From positions 3,100,001 through 3,164,000 of the forward strand of contig NZ_CP034767.1 of the NCBI RefSeq assembly GCF_004005995.1: a DNA stretch of 64,000 nt, in the 5' to 3' direction. Shown here in pieces: positions 1 to 9,452 of this stretch; the stretch's first letter is position 1; each line of letters starts with the position of its first letter. The notes beneath the pieces were generated by a model. It saw only the letters and a program-made list of their open reading frames with translations. It had not been told where the DNA came from and ran no database searches. The DNA comes from Devosia sp. 1566. Lineage in GTDB: Bacteria; Pseudomonadota; Alphaproteobacteria; Rhizobiales; Devosiaceae. The position numbers and the translations under genes were made by a program.

Positions 1-639
1 ATCATCGGCATGTGCGGGGCCGTGCTGCTCAATGCGGCTGTCCCCGGCCAGACGCTGTTTCGCATCCTCACCATGCCGCCCTGGATCGTGCCCATCGCGA
101 TCGGCATCTTCATGTGGGGCTGGATGTATAATGGCCAATTCGGGATGATCTCGGGCCTGCTGCAGAATTTCGGTCTGATCAACGGTCCCGTCGCCTGGCT
201 CGCCTATGGCCACACCGCCTTTTGGGCCACCATCGTCACCGATGTGTGGATCGGCGTGCCCATGGTCACGATCTATTTCCTCGCGGCCATGCAGTCGATC
301 CCCAAGGATCTCTACGAGGCCGCCTGGACCGATGGTGCCGGGCGCTTTTATCGCTGGCGCCGCATCACCCTGCCGCTGATGGTGCCGGCTATCGTCACCA
401 TGAGCCTGCTCTCGCTTATCGCCACATTCAATTCGTTCGACATCATCTGGATCCTGACCCAAGGGGGCCCCTCGGGCTCCACCACGACGATGATTATCGA
501 CACCTACAAGACCGCTATGGGCAGCCGCAAATATGGCGAAGGCGCTGCGCGGGCCGTGGTGATCTGCATCTTCGTGTCGATATTCTGCCTCGTTTATTTC
601 CGCGCCGTGCGCCGCCTCGGGCAAGGAGAAGCCAAATGA
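1..639 (+). CDS. Sugar ABC transporter permease, MalF/UgpA type (5' end outside window)
   Basis: Inner-membrane channel subunit of a binding-protein-dependent carbohydrate importer. The reading frame is open from base 1, so the N-terminus lies upstream of the window. About 212 residues remain, with several hydrophobic membrane segments. The conserved cytoplasmic EAA loop that contacts the ATPase is visible as EAAWTDGAGRFYRWRRITLPL, about 100 residues in. It ends in an ATGA overlap with the second permease, so the two are translationally coupled. Its partners follow directly: second permease, binding protein, ATPase, regulator and a hexosaminidase. The family assignment is secure. The substrate (GlcNAc-containing oligosaccharide) is inferred from the linked GH20 enzyme. 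Confidence 0.93.
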   Translation: MIGMCGAVLLNAAVPGQTLFRILTMPPWIVPIAIGIFMWGWMYNGQFGMISGLLQNFGLINGPVAWLAYGHTAFWATIVTDVWIGVPMVTIYFLAAMQSIPKDLYEAAWTDGAGRFYRWRRITLPLMVPAIVTMSLLSLIATFNSFDIIWILTQGGPSGSTTTMIIDTYKTAMGSRKYGEGAARAVVICIFVSIFCLVYFRAVRRLGQGEAK

Positions 640-1577
640 CCGATGTGCCCCATTCCCAGGAAGTTGCGGCCCTCGATGAGGCGGCCCTGGCCTTGCGCCC
701 TGGGCGCAAGGCCAGGGCACGCTCCACAAGGGCGATGATCGACCGCTACCAGTGGTACGAAGTGGTCGCGATCTATTCGGGGATCGCGCTATTCCTGTTC
801 TTCGTGCTCGCGCCCTTTGTCGAGGGCTTCATGGTCTCGCTGAAGCCGCTCGCCCAGTTGTTCTCGACGCCCTACAGCTTCATTCCGAAAAACGGCTCCT
901 TCAGCGCCTATTTCGATATGTGGTCCAGCGTCCCCATGCTGGGTCTGCACATCTTCAACTCGTTTTTCATCTCCAGCGTAGTGACCCTGATGGTCCTCGT
1001 CGTGGTGGTGCCGGCGGCCTATGCCTTCGCGCGCTTCAGATTTGCCGGCGCCGGCATGTTGCTGGGTATGTTCCTGGCCGTGAACATGTTTTCGGGCGCT
1101 GTGCTCTTGATCCCGCTGTTTCGCCTGATGCGGGCCATGGGGCTGCTCAACAGCTATTTAGCCATGATCGTGCCGGGCGCGGCGTTCCTGATCCCCTCGT
1201 CTATCTGGCTGTTGCGCACCTATATGCTGCGCATTCCGCGCGAACTGGACGAGGCCGCCTGGGTCGATGGCGCCTCACGCCTTTATACCCTGCGCCGGGT
1301 GATCCTGCCCCTGGCCATGCCCGGCATCGTGGTCGTCGCCATCATGACCTTTATCGGGGCGTATGCGCAGCAATTCATCTTTGCGCTGACCTTTAATTCC
1401 AAGACCGAGTTCATGCCGCTGCCGATCGGGCTTTATGCCTTTTTCGGCAAGCAGGAGGTGCTCTGGAACGAGCTGATGGCGGCCTCCTTCGTGGGCATCC
1501 TGCCCGTCATGATCGTGATCGTTTTTCTGCAACGCTATCTCGTGGCCGGCCTCACCGCCGGGGCGATCAAGCAATAA
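636..1577 (+). CDS. Sugar ABC transporter permease, MalG/UgpE type
   Basis: Second inner-membrane permease (313 aa) of the same importer. I chose ATG 636 because it overlaps the upstream stop codon (ATGA) and follows GGAGAAGCC; the same frame stays open further upstream, but that part lies inside the first permease gene. An unusually long polar N-terminus of about 45 residues, rich in Arg and Ala, precedes the first membrane helix. Several hydrophobic helices follow. The EAA loop is present as DEAAWVDGASRLYTLRRVILPL in the C-terminal third. A gap of about 95 bases separates it from the binding-protein gene. Confidence 0.93.
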   Translation: MTDVPHSQEVAALDEAALALRPGRKARARSTRAMIDRYQWYEVVAIYSGIALFLFFVLAPFVEGFMVSLKPLAQLFSTPYSFIPKNGSFSAYFDMWSSVPMLGLHIFNSFFISSVVTLMVLVVVVPAAYAFARFRFAGAGMLLGMFLAVNMFSGAVLLIPLFRLMRAMGLLNSYLAMIVPGAAFLIPSSIWLLRTYMLRIPRELDEAAWVDGASRLYTLRRVILPLAMPGIVVVAIMTFIGAYAQQFIFALTFNSKTEFMPLPIGLYAFFGKQEVLWNELMAASFVGILPVMIVIVFLQRYLVAGLTAGAIKQ

Positions 1578-1671
1578 AGCAACCAAGGGTTTCGGACGCC
1601 GGGACCCTGCTCCCGGCCAAGGAAAGAAGCGGCTCTGGAAGGGACCGCGCATCACAAAGGGAGACTAACGC

Positions 1672-2895
1672 ATGAAAATATCCAAGCGCTTCGTCCTGGC
1701 CTCGCTTGCCGCCCTGTCCGGCTCCACCGGACTGGCGGGAATGGCAGCCGCCGAGGAGATCAACATCATCTTGTGCGGTGATGTGGTGACCCCGGTCTAC
1801 ACCAAGCTCTTCGAAGAATGGAACGCCGCCAATCCCGAGTACCCCGTCGCGCCAGAACTCGTCGGCTGGGGTCAGTGCCAGGACAAGGTGACTACCCTCG
1901 CCGTCGCCGGCACCCCCGTCGACATCGCCTATGTCGGCTCGCGCACCCTCAAGCAATTCGCCCAGAACGACTTGATCGTTCCCGTCCCGATGTCGGACGA
2001 GGAGAAGGCCGCCTACTACAATTTCGTGCCCGAGACCGTGACCTTCGAAGGCGCGCAGTGGGGCATCCCGGTGGCGTTCTCCACAAAGGCGTTTTTCTGG
2101 AACAAGGATTTGTTCGAACAGGCTGGGCTCGATCCCGAAACTCCGCCCAAGACCTGGGAAGAGCAGCAGGCTTTTGCCAAGCAGATCACCGAGAACACTG
2201 ACGCCGCGGGCTTTGGCATGATCGCCAAGACCTTTGATGGCACCGTGCACTGGTTCTTGCACTGGATCTACACCAACAACGGGCAGGTCATCGATGCCGA
2301 TGGAAATATCGTCCTCAACAGCCCGCAGAACCTCGCGGCCCTGACCGCCTTCAAGGACATCGTTCCCTATTCCGAAGAAGGCCCCACGGCCTATGAGCAG
2401 AACGAAGTGCGCGCCATCTGGCTCGATGGTGGCCTTGCCATGATGCACTGCTCGGTCAGCTGCGCCAATCGCGGCACGGAAGCCGGCATCAACTGGGGCG
2501 TTGCTCCCCTACCGGTTGGTCCTGACGCACAGGGTCCGGGCACGCTGCTGATCACCGACTCGCTGGCCGTGTTCAAGGGCACCGGCCAGGAAGACAAGGT
2601 CATCGAATTTGGCAAGTTCCTGACGTCGCCGGCAAATCAGCTGGCTTACGAGCTGTCCGAAGGCGGTCTTACTCCGCTGCGGCCTTCTCCTGAAGTGGAC
2701 GCCATGATCGCCGAAAAGCCGCACTGGAGGCCCTTCGTTGATGGCATCCAGTTTGGCGGTCCCGAACCGCTCCTCACTGACTATGTCGGCTTCCAGAACG
2801 TGATGATCGAGATGGTCCAGTCCGTGGTGACCGGCCAGGCCGAGCCGCAGGCTGCGCTGGAAAACGCCGCCGCCGAAATCGAGCAGTACAAGTAA
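1672..2895 (+). CDS. Extracellular sugar-binding protein of the ABC importer
   Basis: Periplasmic solute-binding protein (407 aa, SBP family 1) that delivers substrate to the two upstream permeases. A Sec signal peptide is clear: a lysine-rich start, a hydrophobic core and a GMAAAEE cleavage region near residue 27. The mature part has the usual two-lobe SBP features, including the ETVTFEGAQWGIPVAF stretch in the first third. An AAGGGAGAC ribosome site precedes the ATG. A strong hairpin with a T-run follows the gene, which would make this transcript more abundant than that of the downstream ATPase, a common arrangement for binding proteins. Substrate not determinable from sequence alone. Confidence 0.93.
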   Translation: MKISKRFVLASLAALSGSTGLAGMAAAEEINIILCGDVVTPVYTKLFEEWNAANPEYPVAPELVGWGQCQDKVTTLAVAGTPVDIAYVGSRTLKQFAQNDLIVPVPMSDEEKAAYYNFVPETVTFEGAQWGIPVAFSTKAFFWNKDLFEQAGLDPETPPKTWEEQQAFAKQITENTDAAGFGMIAKTFDGTVHWFLHWIYTNNGQVIDADGNIVLNSPQNLAALTAFKDIVPYSEEGPTAYEQNEVRAIWLDGGLAMMHCSVSCANRGTEAGINWGVAPLPVGPDAQGPGTLLITDSLAVFKGTGQEDKVIEFGKFLTSPANQLAYELSEGGLTPLRPSPEVDAMIAEKPHWRPFVDGIQFGGPEPLLTDYVGFQNVMIEMVQSVVTGQAEPQAALENAAAEIEQYK

Positions 2896-2913
2896 GAAAC
2901 TACAGCGATCTCG

Positions 2914-2937
2914 CCGCCGCCCACGGGCGGCGGTTTT
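2914..2937 (+). terminator. Intra-operon hairpin with T-run after the binding-protein gene
   Basis: CCGCCGCC and GGCGGCGG pair around a tiny CACG loop and are followed by TTTT. It lies between the binding-protein stop and the ATPase start. It probably works as a partial terminator or mRNA-stabilising 3' structure that sets a high binding-protein to ATPase ratio. Confidence 0.7.
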
Positions 2938-2959
2938 CCCCATCGGAGACAGCAGATCC

Positions 2960-4036
<1,077 letters not shown>

Positions 4037-4061
4037 GCGGGCGCGCGCTCGGGGAGGGCCG

Positions 4062-4928
4062 ATGCTGGACATTGTCGGGCTACTGCAGAGCGAAAAGACT
4101 GGTTTTACCCGCTCGGAGCAGGCCCTTACCGGAATCGTGCTGGCCGATGTGGAGGGCGTGCTCAAGATGAGCATTGTCGATCTTGCCGCCCAGGCCGAAG
4201 TGTCCCCGCCCACCGTCACGCGGTTTTGCCGCCGGCTGGGCTGCGACTCCTATGCCGATTTCAAGGTGAGGCTGGCGCAATCCCGCTTTGTGGGCCAGCG
4301 CTATATCGCCCCAAGCTCGGGGCCAACGAGCGTGCATGACATCGCCCAGGGAGTGGTGAACGGCATCCAGTCCACGCTTTACGACAGCTTCGAGGCGCTG
4401 GATTTCGACGCCATCGAGCGCGCGGCCGAGGCGCTGGCGGCTTCGAGCTTTGTGCTGTGCTTTGGCTCGGGGGGTTCCTCCTCCATGGTCGCGAGCGAAG
4501 CGGAGGCCCGTTTGTTTCGTCTGGGGCTCAAAGTGACCTCATCCACCGACCACCAGGTGCAACTGATGCGCGCGGCTTCCGCGCCAGTGGGGAGCGTCGT
4601 GCTCGCGTTTTCGCTTTCGGGCAATAACCTGCCGCTGGCGCGGGCGCTGGCGGCGGCGGGGGAATATGGCACGACGCGACTGGTGGTCTCGCGCGCGGGT
4701 TCGGCCATGGCTGAGCAGGCCGATGTGCTGGTGCCCGTCTTTTGGCGCGAAAACCAGGACATTGTTCGCCCCACTCCGGGGCGCTACGCCTTTCTGGCCA
4801 CGCTCGATATCCTCGCCCAGACCGTGGCCGTGCGCCTGGGCTCCCGCGCCATTGGCAGCATGCGCCGCATCAAGCACCAACTGGTCATCAACCGCGACGG
4901 TGACGATGCCCAGCCGCTGGGGGACTAG
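4062..4928 (+). CDS. MurR/RpiR-family transcriptional regulator (HTH + SIS)
   Basis: Cytoplasmic regulator (288 aa). The N-terminal RpiR helix-turn-helix is recognisable around MSIVDLAAQAEVSPPTVTRF. The C-terminal SIS domain carries the phosphosugar-binding pattern FGSGGSSSMVASEAEARL and AFSLSGNNL. I chose ATG 4062, preceded by GGGAGGGCCG, over in-frame starts inside the ATPase gene. RpiR proteins usually sense phosphorylated sugars, often amino-sugar phosphates, which fits the linked hexosaminidase. It most likely controls this operon. The exact effector is unknown. Confidence 0.9.
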   Translation: MLDIVGLLQSEKTGFTRSEQALTGIVLADVEGVLKMSIVDLAAQAEVSPPTVTRFCRRLGCDSYADFKVRLAQSRFVGQRYIAPSSGPTSVHDIAQGVVNGIQSTLYDSFEALDFDAIERAAEALAASSFVLCFGSGGSSSMVASEAEARLFRLGLKVTSSTDHQVQLMRAASAPVGSVVLAFSLSGNNLPLARALAAAGEYGTTRLVVSRAGSAMAEQADVLVPVFWRENQDIVRPTPGRYAFLATLDILAQTVAVRLGSRAIGSMRRIKHQLVINRDGDDAQPLGD

Positions 4929-5051
4929 GGCTTTGCGTGTTGCTTTCTTCGGTTGTCCCCGCCGACGCCTTGTTTCCCCGTCCATTTCACTCGTCCAAGG
5001 GCGGGTGCTGCCACGCCGTCCCCTTTCCAGCCTGTAAGGTGAATTTTGCCC

Positions 5052-7064
5052 ATGACCATCGCCTTTGTCCTCCGAACCTCCTGGTCCCCTGCCGCTGACG
5101 GGGAGCCGCTCGGCTATGGTCTGGAGCTAACCAATACCGGCACCAGCCCGGTTGCCAACTTCCAGCTTGGCTTTTCAGGGCCGGCACGGATCGATCCGAC
5201 CGCAACGCTGGAAAATGGCGCGCTGCTCAAGCGCCTTTCCAACCACACGCTGATCGGGCCACCCGAGGGGCTGGTGCTGCAGCCTGGCGAAACCTGGGTG
5301 GCGACCGCCCGCGGCCTGTCTTATGGCCTGCGGCACTGGAGCGACGGGGCCAATGCGGCCTATGTGGTGCTGGAGGACGGGACGGCGGTGGCGGTAACGA
5401 CCGCGCCCACCCAGGGCAAGGGGCACAATTCCCCACTCCTGAAAGGCGCAGCCCGGTTTGCGGTGCCGGCCCGATCACCCGCGCGCCATGCGATCATTCC
5501 CTGGCCGCGCCGGGTGGCGACCACGGGCAGCCGCATTGCGCCCACCGGTTTTGACCTTAAACCGCAGGGCGAAGCGGCAAACCGCGCGGCGGCGGCCTTT
5601 GCCGGGCTAGTGCATGATCTGTTCCCCGTGGAGGCCATTGTGCGCCCGGCGTCCGAAGCGGGCTTGCCGGTAAGGTTGGTGGAGCAGCCGGGTATGGCGG
5701 CGGAAGCCTACCGGATCGAATTTGCCGAGGCTGGCGCCATCGTGGCGGCGACCACGCGGCATGGGCTGTTTTATGGGCTTGTGACCTTGGGGCAGATGCT
5801 GCGGGGAGCGCGGCTCCATCCAGGCACGTTCAGCTTCCCGACGGGGGGCACCATTACCGACGAGCCCGGATTTGCGTTTCGGGGCAGTCACCTCGATGTC
5901 GCGCGCCAGTTCTACACCGGCGCCGAGGTCAGCCAGTTTCTCAAGATCCTGGCCTGGAACAAGATGAACAAGTTCCACTGGCATCTGACCGAGGACGAAG
6001 CCTGGCGCATCGAGATCGATGCTTATCCCGCGCTCACCGAGGTTGCGGCCTGGCGTGGCCATGGTCTTGCGGTGCCGCCGCTGTTGGGCTCGGGGCCGCA
6101 GCCCACAGGGGGGTATTACTCCAAGCCGGTTATTCGCCAGATCGTGGCCTTGGCCGATAGCTTGGGGATCGCGGTGATCCCCGAAGTGGACATGCCGGGG
6201 CACTTCTATGCGGCGCTGCAGGCGCTGCCCGAATTGCGCGATCCCAGTGAGACCGGCCAATACCAAAGCGTTCAAGGCTTCCCCAACAATAGCCTCAACC
6301 CAGCCCATGAGCCGGTCTACTGGTTCGTCGAGGCCGTGGTGGATGAAGTGCTGGAGCTGTTTCCGGCCGGCATCTTCCACATCGGCGCCGACGAGGTGCC
6401 GCTGGCGGCCTGGTCAGGCTCGCCGCTGGCGCTGGACATGCTGGAGCAGCTCGCAGGGTCCGAGATGCGTCAAAAGCACGAGGCACAGTTCAACCAGCTA
6501 GGCAACCATCATGGCGCCGACGAGATCGAAGGCTCCCCCACCGCGATCCTGCAGGCCGAGTTCATCAAGCGCGTCCACGCCTACATCACCAAAAAAGGCG
6601 CCCTGACCGGCGGCTGGGAGGAGGCGGCGCATGGCGATGCCGTGACCAAGGAGCATTCCTATGTGATCGGCTGGCGTAATGTGGAGGTCAATGCCGAGTT
6701 GGCCGAGCGCGGATTCGACATCGTTGTTTCCCCGGGCCAGCGCTATTATCTCGACATGGCCAATGGCGTCTCCTGGGCCGAGCCGGGTGCCGGCTGGGCG
6801 GGATGGTCCGGCCCGCGCGAAACCTATGAGTTCGAGGCACGGGAGGGTTTTTCGCCAGAGGCGCTCAAGCACCTGTTGGGTATCCAGAGCTGCATCTGGT
6901 CGGAATCGATGACTGACCGCGCCATCTTTGATCGCCTGGTTTTCCCCCGCCTTTCCGCCGTCGCCGAAGCGGGCTGGACCCTGCCCGAGCATAAGAGCTG
7001 GGAGCGCTTCGCCTCCATGGTCGGGCTGATGCCCATCATGTATGGCCACTGGGCCAGCGAGTGA
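5052..7064 (+). CDS. Beta-N-acetylhexosaminidase, glycoside hydrolase family 20
   Basis: Hydrolyses terminal beta-linked GlcNAc or GalNAc residues by substrate-assisted catalysis. The 670-aa protein has an N-terminal beta-rich region (about 1-170), a GH20b-like domain, and the catalytic TIM barrel from about residue 275 (FRGSHLDVARQF, KMNKFHWHLTEDEAW). The Asp-Glu catalytic pair is seen in HIGADEVPLAAW. No signal peptide is visible, so it should act in the cytoplasm on sugars imported by the adjacent transporter. ATG 5052 is used rather than the TTG two codons earlier. A rho-independent terminator follows. Good example of uptake-then-cleave organisation. Confidence 0.93.
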   Translation: MTIAFVLRTSWSPAADGEPLGYGLELTNTGTSPVANFQLGFSGPARIDPTATLENGALLKRLSNHTLIGPPEGLVLQPGETWVATARGLSYGLRHWSDGANAAYVVLEDGTAVAVTTAPTQGKGHNSPLLKGAARFAVPARSPARHAIIPWPRRVATTGSRIAPTGFDLKPQGEAANRAAAAFAGLVHDLFPVEAIVRPASEAGLPVRLVEQPGMAAEAYRIEFAEAGAIVAATTRHGLFYGLVTLGQMLRGARLHPGTFSFPTGGTITDEPGFAFRGSHLDVARQFYTGAEVSQFLKILAWNKMNKFHWHLTEDEAWRIEIDAYPALTEVAAWRGHGLAVPPLLGSGPQPTGGYYSKPVIRQIVALADSLGIAVIPEVDMPGHFYAALQALPELRDPSETGQYQSVQGFPNNSLNPAHEPVYWFVEAVVDEVLELFPAGIFHIGADEVPLAAWSGSPLALDMLEQLAGSEMRQKHEAQFNQLGNHHGADEIEGSPTAILQAEFIKRVHAYITKKGALTGGWEEAAHGDAVTKEHSYVIGWRNVEVNAELAERGFDIVVSPGQRYYLDMANGVSWAEPGAGWAGWSGPRETYEFEAREGFSPEALKHLLGIQSCIWSESMTDRAIFDRLVFPRLSAVAEAGWTLPEHKSWERFASMVGLMPIMYGHWASE

Positions 7065-7114
7065 CAGCTTAACCGGGTTCACGGCAATAGCCGTGTCATC
7101 ATCGTTCAAGACAC

Positions 7115-7137
7115 AAGGGGAGCCAAGGCTCCCTTTT
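7115..7137 (+). terminator. Rho-independent terminator of the amino-sugar operon
   Basis: AGGGGAGC and GCTCCCTT form a hairpin around a CAAG loop, followed by a short T-run, about 50 bases after the hexosaminidase stop codon. It closes the transporter-hexosaminidase operon before the LysR gene. Confidence 0.75.
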
Positions 7138-7193
7138 CGCTTGGTCACCCAATAGGCGATATGTCTGGGCCCAATGTCTTAGAGGTGAAACAC

Positions 7194-8087
7194 ATGGATT
7201 TGCTCGCTCTCGCTGACTTCAATCTGGTTGCCCGCCATGGCGGGTTCGGCAAGGCGGCAAGAGAAGCTGGGCGCCCCAAGGCAACATTGTCCCGCCGGGT
7301 GAGCGAACTGGAAGCGAGCCTGCAACTGCGCTTGTTTGAGCGGGGCGGGCGCGCCCTGAAGCTCACGCAGGAAGGCCGCGCTTTGTTCGAGCGAACTGGC
7401 GTTCTGCTCACTGAACTCGAGGAGGCTGCGGCAGCTATTGCATCCGGTGGCGAGAATCCACGCGGCACGCTCCGGATCAGCGCGCCATTGTTGTTCTCCC
7501 AGATGGCGATGGGAAAACTCGCCGCCGAGTTTGCGATGAAATACCCCCAGGTCCGGCTCGAGGTGACGGGTGAGGACCGCAATGTCGACATGGTTGAGGA
7601 GGCCTATGATCTGGTGATCCGGGTCAACCCAAAGCCCGATGAAAGTCTGGTCGGACGCGCCTTCCTGCATGATCGGCTCGTTGTGGTTGGGAGCCCCGCC
7701 TTGGCGCGTCCGGATAAGGGCGAGCCGGTTCCAGCGGTTGTCCGGGTTTCAAGCGAGCGCGCCGTGACCTGGAGCCTGCGCTCGCCGACCGGACCCAAGA
7801 GCATAGCCGTTGATCCAATTCTTAAACTCTCATCGCTGCCCATGATCCGCGATGCTGTCCGTGCAGGGGTTGGCGCCGGGCAACTGCCGATCTCGTTGGT
7901 CAGCCATGACCTGGCCGCCGGCCGGCTGGTGCATTGGGGCGACATCGATGCTCCCGACACCACTCTTTGGGCGCTTTATCCGTCTCGGCGCCTGCTAAGT
8001 GCGCGGGTATCGGCCTTTCTCGAGCATTTGCGGCTGGCCTTTCCTGAAGGCACGCCGGACGAGTTGGCGGCCTATGTCGCGTGGTGA
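7194..8087 (+). CDS. LysR-family transcriptional regulator
   Basis: Regulator of 297 aa. The winged HTH is N-terminal: LADFNLVARHGGFGKAAREAG followed by KATLSRRVSELEASLQLRLFERGGR. A LysR substrate-binding domain follows (RGTLRISAPLLFSQ onward). ATG 7194 is preferred because AGAGGTG lies at the right distance upstream; an in-frame ATG at 7161 would add 11 residues. The gene converges tail-to-tail with the cupin gene, 12 bases apart, so no target gene is obvious. It could regulate the cupin protein. Confidence 0.88.
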   Translation: MDLLALADFNLVARHGGFGKAAREAGRPKATLSRRVSELEASLQLRLFERGGRALKLTQEGRALFERTGVLLTELEEAAAAIASGGENPRGTLRISAPLLFSQMAMGKLAAEFAMKYPQVRLEVTGEDRNVDMVEEAYDLVIRVNPKPDESLVGRAFLHDRLVVVGSPALARPDKGEPVPAVVRVSSERAVTWSLRSPTGPKSIAVDPILKLSSLPMIRDAVRAGVGAGQLPISLVSHDLAAGRLVHWGDIDAPDTTLWALYPSRRLLSARVSAFLEHLRLAFPEGTPDELAAYVAW

Positions 8088-8099
8088 CGAAAGGATGGT

Positions 8100-8642
8100 T
8101 CATCCACGAGGAGGCAGAAACTCACTATGAAAACGGGCGGCATTGGCCATCAGGATTTCGCGGCGCTCCGCCAGGATTTCGGGAGTTGGCGGGGTCGGTG
8201 GCGCGGTGCGGCTCGGGAGCACTTCACCGACGAGTTTGAAGAATTCTTCCTGCCCCGCCGGCAGGCAGATGCAGAGGAAGCGGGCCGGAGCGGCCGACGC
8301 CACGCGAAAGCCATGCGGCGCATTGGCCGGGATGTTGATGGATTGGCCGGGGCCGACGTGATGGACCTCGTCACGAAAGGCAATTTCCAACTCGCCTTCG
8401 AGGATGTGGAAAATCTCCTCGAAATCATGCCGATGGGGCGGTGGACCACCGGCCGGCACCAGCATGTCGATCATTGTATAGCGACCGCCGGTCTGCTCGC
8501 CCGAGATCAGGATGGTATAGGTGCCAGTTCCGATGCCCAAATGGGTAAGTCCTGCATCCTCTGGGTGGACGATGGTCGCGGTGCGGCTGGGATCATCGGG
8601 TGGAAGCTGGGTGGATTGTTCGCTCATTTGGCTGTTGCTCAT
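8100..8642 (-). CDS. Cupin-domain protein
   Basis: Single-domain cupin of 180 aa. Motif 1 is PPPHRHDFEEIFHILEGE with metal-ligand histidines and glutamate, and motif 2 is IPANAPHGF. I chose ATG 8642, which follows AGGAGAAACGAC; the frame is open about 40 codons further upstream, without a good ribosome site. Function cannot be assigned beyond a metal-binding beta-barrel. Such stand-alone cupins may be isomerases, dioxygenase-like enzymes or sensors. It converges with the LysR gene. Confidence 0.85.
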   Translation of the reverse strand: MSNSQMSEQSTQLPPDDPSRTATIVHPEDAGLTHLGIGTGTYTILISGEQTGGRYTMIDMLVPAGGPPPHRHDFEEIFHILEGELEIAFRDEVHHVGPGQSINIPANAPHGFRVASAAPARFLCICLPAGQEEFFKLVGEVLPSRTAPPTPPTPEILAERREILMANAARFHSEFLPPRG

Positions 8643-8797
8643 GTCGTTTCTCCTAAGAACATGAACAAGATATGCCGTTGCACTGGCGAGCGGCAGATCG
8701 CGCATTTGGACGATCAGTCTCGCCCATGGAACACCGGCCTGACATCCTTCCGCTGCCACGCACTGCCTATAACGCCGGTTGACGCTCGATGGCCGGG

Positions 8798-9130
8798 TTA
8801 GAGCAGTTCCAGTTGGTCAAGCAGCGCCAGGCCTAACCCCAGGCTCGCGCCGGTGTTGATCAGCATGGGCGGCAAGGTCAGCCATTCCAGCGTCCATGCT
8901 GCGCCCGAGCGTTCATATTCATGCACCATGGCATGCTGCAGCGTACCGGCAAGGCCGGCATTGGCGCGCGCGAGTACAACGAGCACCTCGCCATTCACCG
9001 GGCGAGATTTATGCGCCATGGCCAACGAGCTGCCGCCGCCTTGCAGCGCACTGCCGCCACCTCGCTTTTGGGCCAGCAAGGCGACGTCAGCAGCGCGCTG
9101 CCAATAATCTTTATGACCGCATGCCGACGG
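8798..9130 (-). pseudogene. 3' remnant of a pcaB-like lyase (3-carboxymuconate cycloisomerase/adenylosuccinate lyase family)
   Basis: The translated minus strand gives about 105 residues matching the C-terminal part of fumarase/aspartase-superfamily lyases: DVALLAQK, GGGSSLAMAHKSRPVN (normally GSSAMPHK-NPV), then VHEYERSGAAWTLEWLTLPPM, typical of PcaB-type proteins. The first three quarters of the gene are absent and the superfamily signature loop has an extra residue and lost prolines. No start codon or ribosome site fits. It is therefore a decayed fragment. It may mark an aromatic-degradation gene that once stood beside the catabolic locus that follows. Confidence 0.75.
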
Positions 9131-9159
9131 GGAGTTCTTCCAGCTATATTCGCGCAATA

Positions 9160-9452
9160 TCGGGGAAGGCTTCTTTTTAGAGATTGTGCAACGCCAGGCC
9201 AGCTATGCCGGCTACGGCGCTCTCAACGCCCCCTTCCGTATCGCCGCGCAGAAGCGAGCGCTGACAATGGTGGCTGGTAATTGAGGAAGGCCGACCTTGG
9301 GAGCTGAAGGTACAGAACAACGAAATTGCTGAAGTGCAGGAATCGCCCCTGCATTCGAGAGCCCGCCAACATGGTCGGCGGGTCGATACTCGTGGCGGGC
9401 ATTACCGCCCCTGAGCGAGGGGCGGTAATAAACATGCGTTGAGAACGTGTCC
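9160..9452. other. Gene-free stretch between the pcaB remnant and the TctC gene
   Basis: No credible coding sequence on either strand. It holds the perfect hairpin described separately (9401-9429) and a weaker CCCGCC/GGCGGG inverted repeat just before it. Possibly further decayed lyase sequence, but I cannot recognise any. Confidence 0.5.
9401..9429 (-). terminator. Perfect 12-bp hairpin downstream of the TctC gene
   Basis: ATTACCGCCCCT and AGGGGCGGTAAT pair perfectly around a 5-base loop, about 25 bases past the end of the TctC-like gene. No T-run follows on the minus strand, so it may be a factor-dependent terminator or an RNA-stabilising structure at the operon end. Confidence 0.6.

Noticed and set aside
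222..635. N-terminal extension of the second ABC permease
   Set aside because: The frame is open but overlaps the first permease; the ATGA junction and ribosome site place the start at 636.
1567..2448. 293-codon minus-strand frame opposite the binding-protein gene
   Set aside because: Antisense shadow of a high-G+C gene; composition is typical of mirrored codons and no domain is recognisable.
8127..8801. 224-codon plus-strand frame opposite the cupin gene
   Set aside because: The minus strand has clear cupin motifs and a ribosome site; the plus frame has neither.
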